DNA of 64,000 nucleotides from Sphingomonas crusticola (GTDB lineage Bacteria > Pseudomonadota > Alphaproteobacteria > Sphingomonadales > Sphingomonadaceae). Within the stretch, counting starts at the first letter, position 1. Each line of letters opens with the position of its first letter. The notes under the pieces were generated by a model. It had not been told where the DNA came from and did no database searches. It saw only the letters and a list, made by a program, of their open reading frames with translations. Positions 39,593 to 47,669 of this stretch are shown here, piece after piece. The translations under genes and the position numbers were made by a program. The stretch spans positions 1,116,001 to 1,180,000 of the forward strand of contig NZ_QTJP01000001.1 of the NCBI RefSeq assembly GCF_003391115.1, read 5' to 3'.

Positions 39593-40351
39593 ATGACGTG
39601 CGAGTCGCAACCCCTTCCTGCGCCACAGCGCCCTACCGGCCTTATGCCGGACATCGGCTTTGCACAGGCGGCGCCGGTCCGCTTCGCGCTGGGCGCAGCG
39701 CCGCTGGATGCCGCGCTGGGCGGCGGATTGGCCAATGCGCGCCTGCACGAACTCTGGCCTGCTACCGTCGAGGATGCGCCGAGCACGGCCGGCTTCGCGC
39801 TGATGCTGGCGCTCAGGGCCAGTGGGAATTCCGGCACCATCGTCTGGATCGAGCAGGAGCGCGGGCGCCAGGGCGCGCTTTACCCGCCCGGCCTGATGGA
39901 GCTTGGGATCGATCCCGCGCGCATCCTGTTCGTCACCACGCCCGACGAGAAGAGCCTGCTGCGCGCCGCCGGCGATGTCGTGCGCTCGCCGGCGGCGGCG
40001 GTGGCCGTGATCGCGCCCGCGGATTCGGCGCGGCTGCTCGATCTTACCGCCAGCCGCCGGCTCACTTTATTTGCCGAGCGATCGGGCACGACCGCGATCC
40101 TGCTACGCACCACCGATCCGCAGGCGCCGTCCGCCGCGACCACGCGCTGGCGGGTGGCGTCATGCCTGTCCCAGGCGCTGGAAGCCAATGCCCCCGGCGC
40201 GCCTGCCTTTGCGCTCGACCTGATCCGCCAGCGCGGCGGCGCCCCGTCCGCCGGCTGGCGGCTGGAGTGGGATCGTGACCGTGCCTGCTTCGCGCCGCTA
40301 TCTCGCCTTGTGGCTGTCGATGATGGCGGAGGATATCTGGCGGCTGGATAA
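39593..40351 (+). CDS. imuA: ImuA, SOS mutagenesis accessory protein
   Basis: ImuA (252 aa) is a RecA/SulA-related protein that supports ImuB and DnaE2 in damage-induced mutagenesis. The start MTCESQPLPAP, a conserved ALGGGLANARLHELWP segment, IVWIEQERGRQGALYPPGL and GWRLEWDRDRACF are typical. The LexA box lies at the start codon. The end overlaps imuB by 77 bases, and its stop lies next to the repeat element inserted in imuB. Confidence 0.88.
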   Translation: MTCESQPLPAPQRPTGLMPDIGFAQAAPVRFALGAAPLDAALGGGLANARLHELWPATVEDAPSTAGFALMLALRASGNSGTIVWIEQERGRQGALYPPGLMELGIDPARILFVTTPDEKSLLRAAGDVVRSPAAAVAVIAPADSARLLDLTASRRLTLFAERSGTTAILLRTTDPQAPSAATTRWRVASCLSQALEANAPGAPAFALDLIRQRGGAPSAGWRLEWDRDRACFAPLSRLVAVDDGGGYLAAG

Positions 40352-41909
40352 TGATCTCCTCCCCGGCACGGGGAGGGGGACCGCCGCCGAAGGCGGTGGT
40401 GGAGGGGCAATCTGGAGCGTCCCCCAATTGCCCTCCACCATCGCTGCGCAATGCCCCCCCTCCCGAGCAGATGCCGGGGAAGACCCGCCCATCGTTTTCG
40501 TCGAGAAGCTCAACAATGCGATGCGGCTGACCGCCTTGTCGCGCGCGGCACTCAAGCTTGGCCTCACCCCCTCCCTCACCCTCGCCGACGCCCGCGCGCG
40601 GGTGCCCGACCTGATGGCGCTGGATCGCGATCATCAGGCCGAGGCGCGCCTGCTCGCGCGCATCGTCGCCGGCTGCGCGCGATATACGCCGATGGCCGCG
40701 GCCGCGCCGCCCGATGGCGCGATCCTCGACATTACCGGTTGCCTCCATGGTTATGACGGCGAGCAAGGTCTCAAGACCGATCTCGCTGCACGACTGGCGG
40801 AGGGTGGCATCACCGCCCGGCTCGCCTTCGGCGACACGCCGGAACAGGCGCGCGCGCTCGCCCGTTTCGGCCGCGACGGCGGCGATCCGCTCGCCTTGCG
40901 GGTCGAGGCGCTTGAGGTCGATCCGGCGGTGACGCTCGCGCTACGCCGCGCCGGGCTGAAGACGATCGGCGCGCTCGCCTCCCGGCCGCGCCGGATGCTG
41001 GCGGCGCGGTTCGGCGATCTGGCCATCCGCCTCGCCCGCCTGCTTGGCGAGCAGGATCGCCACATCACGCCCGAACGGCCCTTGCCGCCGGTGTTCGCGC
41101 TGCGCCGCTTCGCCGAGCCGATCGCACGGGTCGAGGATGCGCTCGCCTGTCTGGAGGAACTCGGCAACGAGATCGCTACCGTCCTGCTCGAACGCCATCA
41201 GGGCGGACGACGCTTCATCGCGCGCTTGTTCCGCAGCGACGGGGCCATCGCCATGGTCGAGATCGCCACCGGCCAGCCGACGCGCGATCCCGCTTTGCTC
41301 GGCCGCCTGTTCCGCGAGCGGATCGATGCACTAGCCGATCCGATCGACCCTGGTTTCGGCTTCGATCTGATCCGGCTCGACGTGCCCGCCACCGAGCCGC
41401 TGGCGGCGCGCCAGGACAATTATACCGCCCCCGCCCGCCACGACGAGAAGATGGCCGAACTGGTCGATCGCCTGTCCGTCCGCCTCGGGGCGCGACGCAT
41501 CTATCGCGCGCGGCTGGAGAATAGCCACATCCCCGAATGCGCCTCGGCCCCGTGTGCGCCGGCTTCGTCACATGCCTGGGAAGCCCCGCCCGCCGACGAG
41601 CCACCGCTGCGCCCACTGCGCTTGCTCGATCCGCCGCAGTCGGTCGGCGCGGTGGTATCGGAAGTGCCGGACGGCCCCCCTAAGCGCTTTACCTGGCGCG
41701 GCCAGACCTATGCGATCGCGCGCTGGGAAGGCCCGGAACGGATCGCCGCCGAATGGTGGCGCCGCCGCGACCGTGCCGGCCGGCCGCGCGATTATTACCG
41801 GGTCGAAGATGCCGACGGTCACCGATTCTGGTTGTTCCGCCACGGCCTGCATGCGTCCGGCGGCGCGGGCGAACAACCGGGCTGGTATATCCACGGCCTG
41901 TTCGCATGA
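40275..41909 (+). CDS. imuB: ImuB, catalytically inactive Y-family polymerase subunit
   Basis: ImuB (544 aa) is a Y-family polymerase relative that links DnaE2 to the sliding clamp. The N terminus RRYLALWLSMMAED, then (after an insertion) IVFVEKLNNAMRLTALSRAALKLGLTPS, RYTPMAAAAPPDGAILDITG and C-terminal RVEDADGHRFWLFRHGL are typical. Residues about 26-72 are encoded by a palindromic repeat element and interrupt the first strand region. Start is GTG at 40275 (ImuA frame overlaps). The dnaE2 start overlaps its stop by 4 bases. Confidence 0.92.
   Translation: MTVPASRRYLALWLSMMAEDIWRLDNDLLPGTGRGTAAEGGGGGAIWSVPQLPSTIAAQCPPSRADAGEDPPIVFVEKLNNAMRLTALSRAALKLGLTPSLTLADARARVPDLMALDRDHQAEARLLARIVAGCARYTPMAAAAPPDGAILDITGCLHGYDGEQGLKTDLAARLAEGGITARLAFGDTPEQARALARFGRDGGDPLALRVEALEVDPAVTLALRRAGLKTIGALASRPRRMLAARFGDLAIRLARLLGEQDRHITPERPLPPVFALRRFAEPIARVEDALACLEELGNEIATVLLERHQGGRRFIARLFRSDGAIAMVEIATGQPTRDPALLGRLFRERIDALADPIDPGFGFDLIRLDVPATEPLAARQDNYTAPARHDEKMAELVDRLSVRLGARRIYRARLENSHIPECASAPCAPASSHAWEAPPADEPPLRPLRLLDPPQSVGAVVSEVPDGPPKRFTWRGQTYAIARWEGPERIAAEWWRRRDRAGRPRDYYRVEDADGHRFWLFRHGLHASGGAGEQPGWYIHGLFA
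40356..40483. repeat. Palindromic repeat element inserted in frame in imuB
   Basis: Two inverted halves of about 50 bp (left: CTCCCCGGCACGGGGAGGGG and on to TGGTGGAGGGGC; right: GCCCTCCACCATCGCTGCG and on to TGCCGGGGAAG) form a long imperfect hairpin. It is translated as a Gly/Pro-rich stretch without stop codons. The look is that of intergenic repeats of sphingomonads, here inside a gene. Confidence 0.78.
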
Positions 41910-44900
41910 GCACGGCGGCCTATGTCGAGCTGGCGGCGGCCAGCAATTTCTCGTTCCTATATGGCGCAAGCCACGGCAGCGACATGCTCGCCCGCGCGCT
42001 GGAACTGGGGCATAGCGGACTAGGTATCGCCGATCGCAATACGGTCGCGGGCGTGGTGCGCGTGTGGCAGGCGCTCAAGGATAACCGGAAAAAACTCCCG
42101 CACGACGCAACACTGCGCGATTTCAAGCTCGTCACCGGTACGCGGCTGATCTTCGCCGACGGCACCCCCGACATCATCGCCTATCCCGAGACCCGCTATG
42201 GTTGGGGCCGGCTGTGCCGCTTGCTCTCCACCGGTAATATGCGCGCCGACAAGGGCGATTGCGTATTGTCCTTGGGCGACCTGCTCGAACATTTGGGTGA
42301 TCTGCTGCTGATCGTCCTCCCGGAAAGCACACGCCGCGAAGGCGAAGGGATGGCCCGCAGGCTGGACAAGCAGACTCAACTGCCTCCTGATGTTCGCGAC
42401 GAAAGCTCCATTTTCCCGTTCCCTGTCGAAGGCCGGGGTCCAGCCCCGTCAGCAAATCCGCGCGGCAGCGCGGGCGCGGCTTTGGTCGCTCCCTTGGCAG
42501 AGCCGGACCCCGGCCTTCGCCGGGGAACGGCTAATAATGACAATGTTATCGCTTTCCCCGCCCGTGGTCCGACGGAAAGTCGGGACGCCCTGACCCGGAC
42601 GCTCGCCACCCTGCGCACCGTGGCCTTCGATCGGGTGTGGTTGGGCGCAGCGATGCGCCGTTCCGGCTCCGATCACCGCGGTCTTGCCAAATTGGCAAAG
42701 CTCGCTCGCACCGCGCAGGTACCTTTGCTCGCGATCAACGATGCGCTCTACGCCACGCCCGAAGATCGTCCCCTGCAGGACGTGCTCACCGCGATCCGGC
42801 TTGGGATTAGCGTGAATGAAGGTGGCAAGAAGTTTGAAGCCAATGCCGAGCGCCACCTCAAAGACCCTGCCGAGATGGCGCGGTTGTTCCGCAATCATCC
42901 CGAAGCGATCACGGAAACCTCACGCTTCCACGCGCGCATCCGCTTCGACCTGAAGGATCTGCGTTACGAATATCCGCACGAGCCGGTACCGCCCGGCTGG
43001 AAGCCGATACGGTGGCTCAAGCGGCTGGTCGGCAAGGCCGCGGGCAAGAAATGGCCGGAGGGCCTGCCCTCCAAGGTTCGCACGATGCTCCAGGAAGAGT
43101 TCTCGCTAATCGAGAAGCAGGACATCCCTTATTATTTCCTGACGGTCCACGATCTGGTGCGCTTCGCCCGGCGTCAGAAACCTCCGATCCTGTGCCAGGG
43201 GCGCGGCTCGGCCGCCAATTCGATGGTCTGTTATCTGCTCGGCATAACCTCAATCGATCCGGCCGAGCATAATCTGCTCTTCTCTCGCTTCCTGTCCGCC
43301 GAGCGCGCCGAGCCGCCCGATATCGACGTCGATTTCGAGCATGAGCGGCGCGAAGAGGTGATGCAATATATCTACCGGCGCTATGGCCGCCATCGCGCCG
43401 GCATCGTCGCTACCGTCATCCATTATCGTTCGCGCTCGGCCGTGCGCGAGGTCGGCAAAGCGCTGGGTTTAACCGAGGACGTCACCACCCGGCTGGTCAG
43501 CACAGTGTGGGGCAGCTTTTCCAACAAGATGGAGCAGGCGCGCTTCCACGAGACCGGCTTCAGCCTCGACAATCCGGAGATTGAGCGGCTCCACCATTTC
43601 GTCGGCCGCCTGCTTGACGCCCCCTTCCCACGCCATCTCTCGCAGCATGTCGGCGGCTATGTCCTGACCGAATATCGGCTGGATGAGACGGTACCGATCC
43701 ATCACGCCGCGATGGCGGATCGCACCTTCATCGAATGGGACAAGGACGATATCGACGCGCTTGGCCTGATGAAGGTCGATGTCCTCGCGCTTGGCATGCT
43801 GACCTGCTTGAGCAAGGCGTTCAACCTGATCCACGCCAGTGACGGCCCCGATTATACGCTCGCCTCCCTGCCGCCTGAGGATCCGGCCACTTATAAGATG
43901 CTCCAGAAAGGCGACAGTATCGGCGTCTTCCAGGTCGAAAGTCGGGCTCAGATGAATATGCTGCCGCGGCTGATGCCGAAGGAATTTTACGATCTGGTGG
44001 TGCAGGTCGCGATCGTGCGGCCCGGCCCGATCCAGGGCGACATGGTCCACCCTTATCTGCGCCGGCGAGCCGGGCTGGAAAAAGCTGAATTCCCCTCGCC
44101 CGATCCAGCGCATGGCCCTGCCGATGAGCTGCGCGAGCTGCTCGGAAGGACATATGGTGTGCCGCTTTTCCAGGAACAGGCAATGAAGCTCGCCATCACT
44201 GCCGCCGAGTTCACGCCGGAGGAAGCCAATCAGTTACGGCGCGCCATGGCCACATTCCGTCATGTTGGCGGCATGCATAATTTCCGCGAAAAAATGGTCG
44301 ATGGCATGACCCGGCGTGGATACCAGCGTGATTTTGCCGAACGTTGCTACCGCCAGATCGAAGGCTTTGGCAGCTACGGTTTCCCGGAAAGCCATGCGCT
44401 GAGCTTCGCCTTGCTGGTCTATGCCTCGGCTTTCATCAAGAAACATTATCCAGCCGCTTTCTGCGCTGCCCTGCTCAATTCGCAGCCAATGGGCTTCTAC
44501 GCACCCGCGCAGATTGTCGGCGACGCGCGGGAGAATGAAGTCGACGTGCGCGAGATCGATGTTTCCTCCAGCGACTGGGACAACCTCCTCGAGCCAGACC
44601 ATGGTCAGTACGCGGTGCGGTTGGGGTTTCGCCAGATCGACGGTTTCAAGGAGGATTGGGCCAGGGCGATCATGGATTGCCGGCCAACGCTCCCCGAAAA
44701 GAACCGTACCAGCGCGCAACGGATTGAAGCGCTCGCCCGCGCCGCCCGTTTGCCGTCGCGCGCGCTGCGCCTGCTCGCCGATGCCGACGCTTTCCGTTCC
44801 TACGGCTATGATCGTCGCGAAGCCTTGTGGGAGGTGCGGCGGACGCCGAGCGAGGCCCTACCCTTGTTCGCCGCCGCCGACGCGCGCGAATTGGGGAATG

Positions 44901-45457
44901 AGGAGGATGCACAACTGCCCGTCATGCCGTTGAGCGAGCATGTCGCCGCCGATTACCAGATGACGCGCCTGTCGCTGAAGGCGCACCCCATGTCCTTCCT
45001 GCGCCCTCTGTTTGCCGCCGAGGGCGTGCTCAGCGCGCAGCAGATGCGCGACGCCAAGGACGGCACGCGCGGCAAGGTCGCGGGCGTGGTGCTGGTCCGC
45101 CAGCGCCCGGGCGAGGGCAAGGCGATCTTCGTCACGCTGGAGGATGAGAGTGGCGTCGCCAATATCCTGCTGTGGGCACGCGACTTCGAGAAATATCGCC
45201 GCGCGGTGATGGCCTCGCGGCTGATGGAGGTGCGTGGCGTAATCCAGAAGAGCCCGGAAGGTGTCGTCCACCTGATGGGGGCGCATGTCGTCGACCGTAC
45301 GCACGAACTCGAACGCCTGTCGGAAGACCATCCGACCCGCACTACATTGAGCCGCGCCGACGTGTTCGAGCACCCCCAGCTCCCGCGCCACGCCGTCCCG
45401 CGGGGCAGCCATCCGCGCAACGTGCGGGTGCTGCCGCCCAGTCGCGACTTTCACTAA
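41906..45457 (+). CDS. dnaE2: Error-prone DNA polymerase DnaE2
   Basis: DnaE2/ImuC (1183 aa) is the C-family polymerase that performs error-prone lesion bypass in the SOS response. The PHP domain starts YVELAAASNFSFLYGASHGSDM; the catalytic PDIDVDFEHERREEV (about residue 470) and GFGSYGFPESHALSFALLVY are intact; an OB-fold lies near the C terminus. It is longer than the usual 1080-1130 aa because a palindromic repeat element adds about 40 residues at 170-210. Start ATG 41906 overlaps the imuB stop. Confidence 0.94.
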   Translation: MSTAAYVELAAASNFSFLYGASHGSDMLARALELGHSGLGIADRNTVAGVVRVWQALKDNRKKLPHDATLRDFKLVTGTRLIFADGTPDIIAYPETRYGWGRLCRLLSTGNMRADKGDCVLSLGDLLEHLGDLLLIVLPESTRREGEGMARRLDKQTQLPPDVRDESSIFPFPVEGRGPAPSANPRGSAGAALVAPLAEPDPGLRRGTANNDNVIAFPARGPTESRDALTRTLATLRTVAFDRVWLGAAMRRSGSDHRGLAKLAKLARTAQVPLLAINDALYATPEDRPLQDVLTAIRLGISVNEGGKKFEANAERHLKDPAEMARLFRNHPEAITETSRFHARIRFDLKDLRYEYPHEPVPPGWKPIRWLKRLVGKAAGKKWPEGLPSKVRTMLQEEFSLIEKQDIPYYFLTVHDLVRFARRQKPPILCQGRGSAANSMVCYLLGITSIDPAEHNLLFSRFLSAERAEPPDIDVDFEHERREEVMQYIYRRYGRHRAGIVATVIHYRSRSAVREVGKALGLTEDVTTRLVSTVWGSFSNKMEQARFHETGFSLDNPEIERLHHFVGRLLDAPFPRHLSQHVGGYVLTEYRLDETVPIHHAAMADRTFIEWDKDDIDALGLMKVDVLALGMLTCLSKAFNLIHASDGPDYTLASLPPEDPATYKMLQKGDSIGVFQVESRAQMNMLPRLMPKEFYDLVVQVAIVRPGPIQGDMVHPYLRRRAGLEKAEFPSPDPAHGPADELRELLGRTYGVPLFQEQAMKLAITAAEFTPEEANQLRRAMATFRHVGGMHNFREKMVDGMTRRGYQRDFAERCYRQIEGFGSYGFPESHALSFALLVYASAFIKKHYPAAFCAALLNSQPMGFYAPAQIVGDARENEVDVREIDVSSSDWDNLLEPDHGQYAVRLGFRQIDGFKEDWARAIMDCRPTLPEKNRTSAQRIEALARAARLPSRALRLLADADAFRSYGYDRREALWEVRRTPSEALPLFAAADARELGNEEDAQLPVMPLSEHVAADYQMTRLSLKAHPMSFLRPLFAAEGVLSAQQMRDAKDGTRGKVAGVVLVRQRPGEGKAIFVTLEDESGVANILLWARDFEKYRRAVMASRLMEVRGVIQKSPEGVVHLMGAHVVDRTHELERLSEDHPTRTTLSRADVFEHPQLPRHAVPRGSHPRNVRVLPPSRDFH
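42416..42530. repeat. Palindromic repeat element inserted in frame in dnaE2
   Basis: Arms at 42416-42444 and 42502-42530 are inverted and match in 26 of 29 positions (core CGAAGGCCGGGGTCC). The coded stretch (VEGRGPAPSANPRG and on to PDPGLRRG) has no match to DnaE2 relatives. The same core occurs in the intergenic element at 33681. Confidence 0.82.
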
Positions 45458-45551
45458 TGGATTTGCTGGGCTAAGCGGACCGCATCACGAGAACCCGATT
45501 CACGCTTCAGGCGAGCAACGCTCCGCCTGATCCGATCGGGCTCCTGAGCGT

Positions 45552-45631
<80 letters not shown>

Positions 45632-45863
45632 CTGCCAAAGGCTAGCGCCTTCGCTGCTGACATCCCGTCATGGTATCTTGCTCCACCGGCCCACGGGCCC
45701 GCGCCGTTTCCGGGATATGGGAACGCGCTCGCTTCAGGCTTGCCTGTTCCCACACTCTTTGTAGCACCACCGGATAATAGGGTGCCGGGCGGGGCGGATG
45801 ATCTGGCCTCAGACCTACACCCCGGCTGCCCGTGCCGCTCACCGCTCACCTGATCGAGGCTCC

Positions 45864-46649
45864 ATGGTAAAGCTCGCCGCAAACCTATCGATGATGTTTA
45901 CCGAAGCGCCGTTTCTAGAACGATTCGCGCTTGCCGCGGACGCGGGCTTTACCGCCGTGGAGATGATGTTCCCCTACGAGGTGCCCGCAGCTGAGGTGGC
46001 CGACCACCTCCGTCGGCACGGCCTGGCTATGGTGCTGTTCAACATCCCCGCGGGGGATTGGGCGGGCGGCGAGCGCGGCATCGGTGCGCTGCCCGATCGC
46101 GTGGATGAATTCCGCGCCGGCGCTCAAAAGGCGCTGGACTATGCGCGCATACTCGCCTGCCCGCGCCTTCACCTCATGGCCGGCAAGGCGCCGGCTGGGG
46201 AGGAGTCGCGGCGGACACTGATCGACAATATCCGCTACGCCGCCAATCTCGTCGTGGGCGACAAGATCGATATTCTGCTGGAACCGATCAACACCCGCGT
46301 CGACGTGCCGGGCTATTTCTACGATACGACCGCGCCGGTGCTCGACATCATTCGCGAGGCGGGCGCCCCCAACGTGAAGCTGCAATACGATATCTACCAC
46401 ATGCAGATCATGGAGGGCGATCTGGCGCGCACGATCGAGCGGCTCCTGCCCTCGATCGGCCATATCCAGCTGGCGGACAATCCCGGCCGGGGTGAACCCG
46501 GCACCGGCGAAATCAACTATTCCTGGCTGCTCGAGCACATCGATCGGCTCGGCTACGACGGCTATGTCGGCTGCGAATACAAGCCTGCCGCGCAGACCCA
46601 GGACGGTCTCGGCTGGACCAAACCTTACCTGAAGGGTCAGAGCCAATGA
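45864..46649 (+). CDS. hyi: Hydroxypyruvate isomerase-like TIM-barrel protein
   Basis: This 261-aa protein belongs to the hydroxypyruvate isomerase (Hyi) family of the xylose-isomerase-like fold. It shows KLAANLSMMFTEAPFLERFALAADAGF, EMMFPYE, the metal ligands ILLEPIN, LQYDIYHMQIMEGD, HIQLADNPGRGEPGTGEINY and VGCEYKP. Hyi interconverts hydroxypyruvate and tartronate semialdehyde. The start at 45864 fits. It overlaps glxR by 4 bases, the classic glyoxylate pair, but the family also includes a 3-oxo-isoapionate decarboxylase, so another activity is possible. Confidence 0.9.
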   Translation: MVKLAANLSMMFTEAPFLERFALAADAGFTAVEMMFPYEVPAAEVADHLRRHGLAMVLFNIPAGDWAGGERGIGALPDRVDEFRAGAQKALDYARILACPRLHLMAGKAPAGEESRRTLIDNIRYAANLVVGDKIDILLEPINTRVDVPGYFYDTTAPVLDIIREAGAPNVKLQYDIYHMQIMEGDLARTIERLLPSIGHIQLADNPGRGEPGTGEINYSWLLEHIDRLGYDGYVGCEYKPAAQTQDGLGWTKPYLKGQSQ

Positions 46650-47527
46650 AGATCGGTTTCGTCGGCGTAGGAATAATGGGGCGGCCGATGGCGGGCCATC
46701 TGCAGGGGGCTGGGCATGACTTGTTCCTCGTTCGCCATCGCTCACCACTGCCGGCAGAATTGCTGGATGGCGGCGCGGTCGAATGCACATCGCTCCGCGA
46801 GGTGGCGGAACAGGCCGACCTCGTCATCCTGATGGTGCCGGATACGCCGGACGTGGAGAATGCCCTGTTCGGCGGGAATGGCGTCTGCGCCGGGCTTTCC
46901 GCCGGCAAGACCGTGATCGATATGAGCTCGATCGATCCGATCGCGACCAAACGCTTTGCCGAGCGGGTCAATGTGGGCGGCTGCGACTATGTCGATGCCC
47001 CGGTATCGGGCGGCGAGGTCGGCGCAAGGAACGCCGCGCTGACGATCATGGTTGGCGCCGATGAGGCCGTATTCCAGCGCGTGAAGCCGCTGTTTGAGCT
47101 GCTGGGCAAGAACATCACCCATGTTGGTGAAGTCGGTGCCGGTCAGACGACGAAGGTTGCCAACCAGATCATCGTTGCGCTGAACATCGAGGCGGTGGCC
47201 GAAGCCTTGGTTTATGCCGCCAAAGCCGGGGCCGATCCAGCCAGAGTACGTGCGGCCCTTATGGGAGGTTTCGCCGCCTCGCGCGTGCTCGAAGTGCATG
47301 GCGAACGCATGATCAAGCGCACGTTCGATCCCGGTTTCCGTATCCGGCTGCATCAGAAGGATCTTAATCTGGCGCTGAACGGGGCACGCGAGCTCGGGAT
47401 CGCCCTGCCTAACACCGCAGCGGCACAGCAATTGTTCAGCGCGGTCGTCGCGCGTGGTGGAGGCGATCAGGACCATTCCGCCATGGTGCGCGCGCTGGAG
47501 GCGCTGGCGGATCACGAAGTCGGCTGA
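46646..47527 (+). CDS. glxR: Tartronate semialdehyde reductase (2-hydroxy-3-oxopropionate reductase)
   Basis: This 293-aa protein is a beta-hydroxyacid dehydrogenase. The Rossmann motif IGFVGVGIMGRPMAGHL, substrate motif DAPVSGGEVGARNAALTIMVG and the catalytic Lys in GQTTKVANQI are those of GarR/GlxR enzymes that reduce tartronate semialdehyde to D-glycerate with NAD(P)H. It is coupled to hyi by an ATGA overlap. The product can feed the glycerate kinase at 60863. Confidence 0.93.
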   Translation: MKIGFVGVGIMGRPMAGHLQGAGHDLFLVRHRSPLPAELLDGGAVECTSLREVAEQADLVILMVPDTPDVENALFGGNGVCAGLSAGKTVIDMSSIDPIATKRFAERVNVGGCDYVDAPVSGGEVGARNAALTIMVGADEAVFQRVKPLFELLGKNITHVGEVGAGQTTKVANQIIVALNIEAVAEALVYAAKAGADPARVRAALMGGFAASRVLEVHGERMIKRTFDPGFRIRLHQKDLNLALNGARELGIALPNTAAAQQLFSAVVARGGGDQDHSAMVRALEALADHEVG

Positions 47528-47669
47528 TTTCCGCCCGAGCCTCCCGGCCGCGTGCGTGGCCGTTCCGCATGTCCATCAGGTGGGAAAGCGAACCGATCCA
47601 GTTGCAACCCGCTCGTAGACCGTGGTCCATGCAAGCAAGCCGATAAGGCGCGAAACAGGAGAGCGACGC

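Noticed and set aside
40275-40500. A frameshift or broken start in imuB
   Set aside because: The frame stays open through the inserted palindrome and both flanks match ImuB, so the gene is interrupted in frame and not broken.
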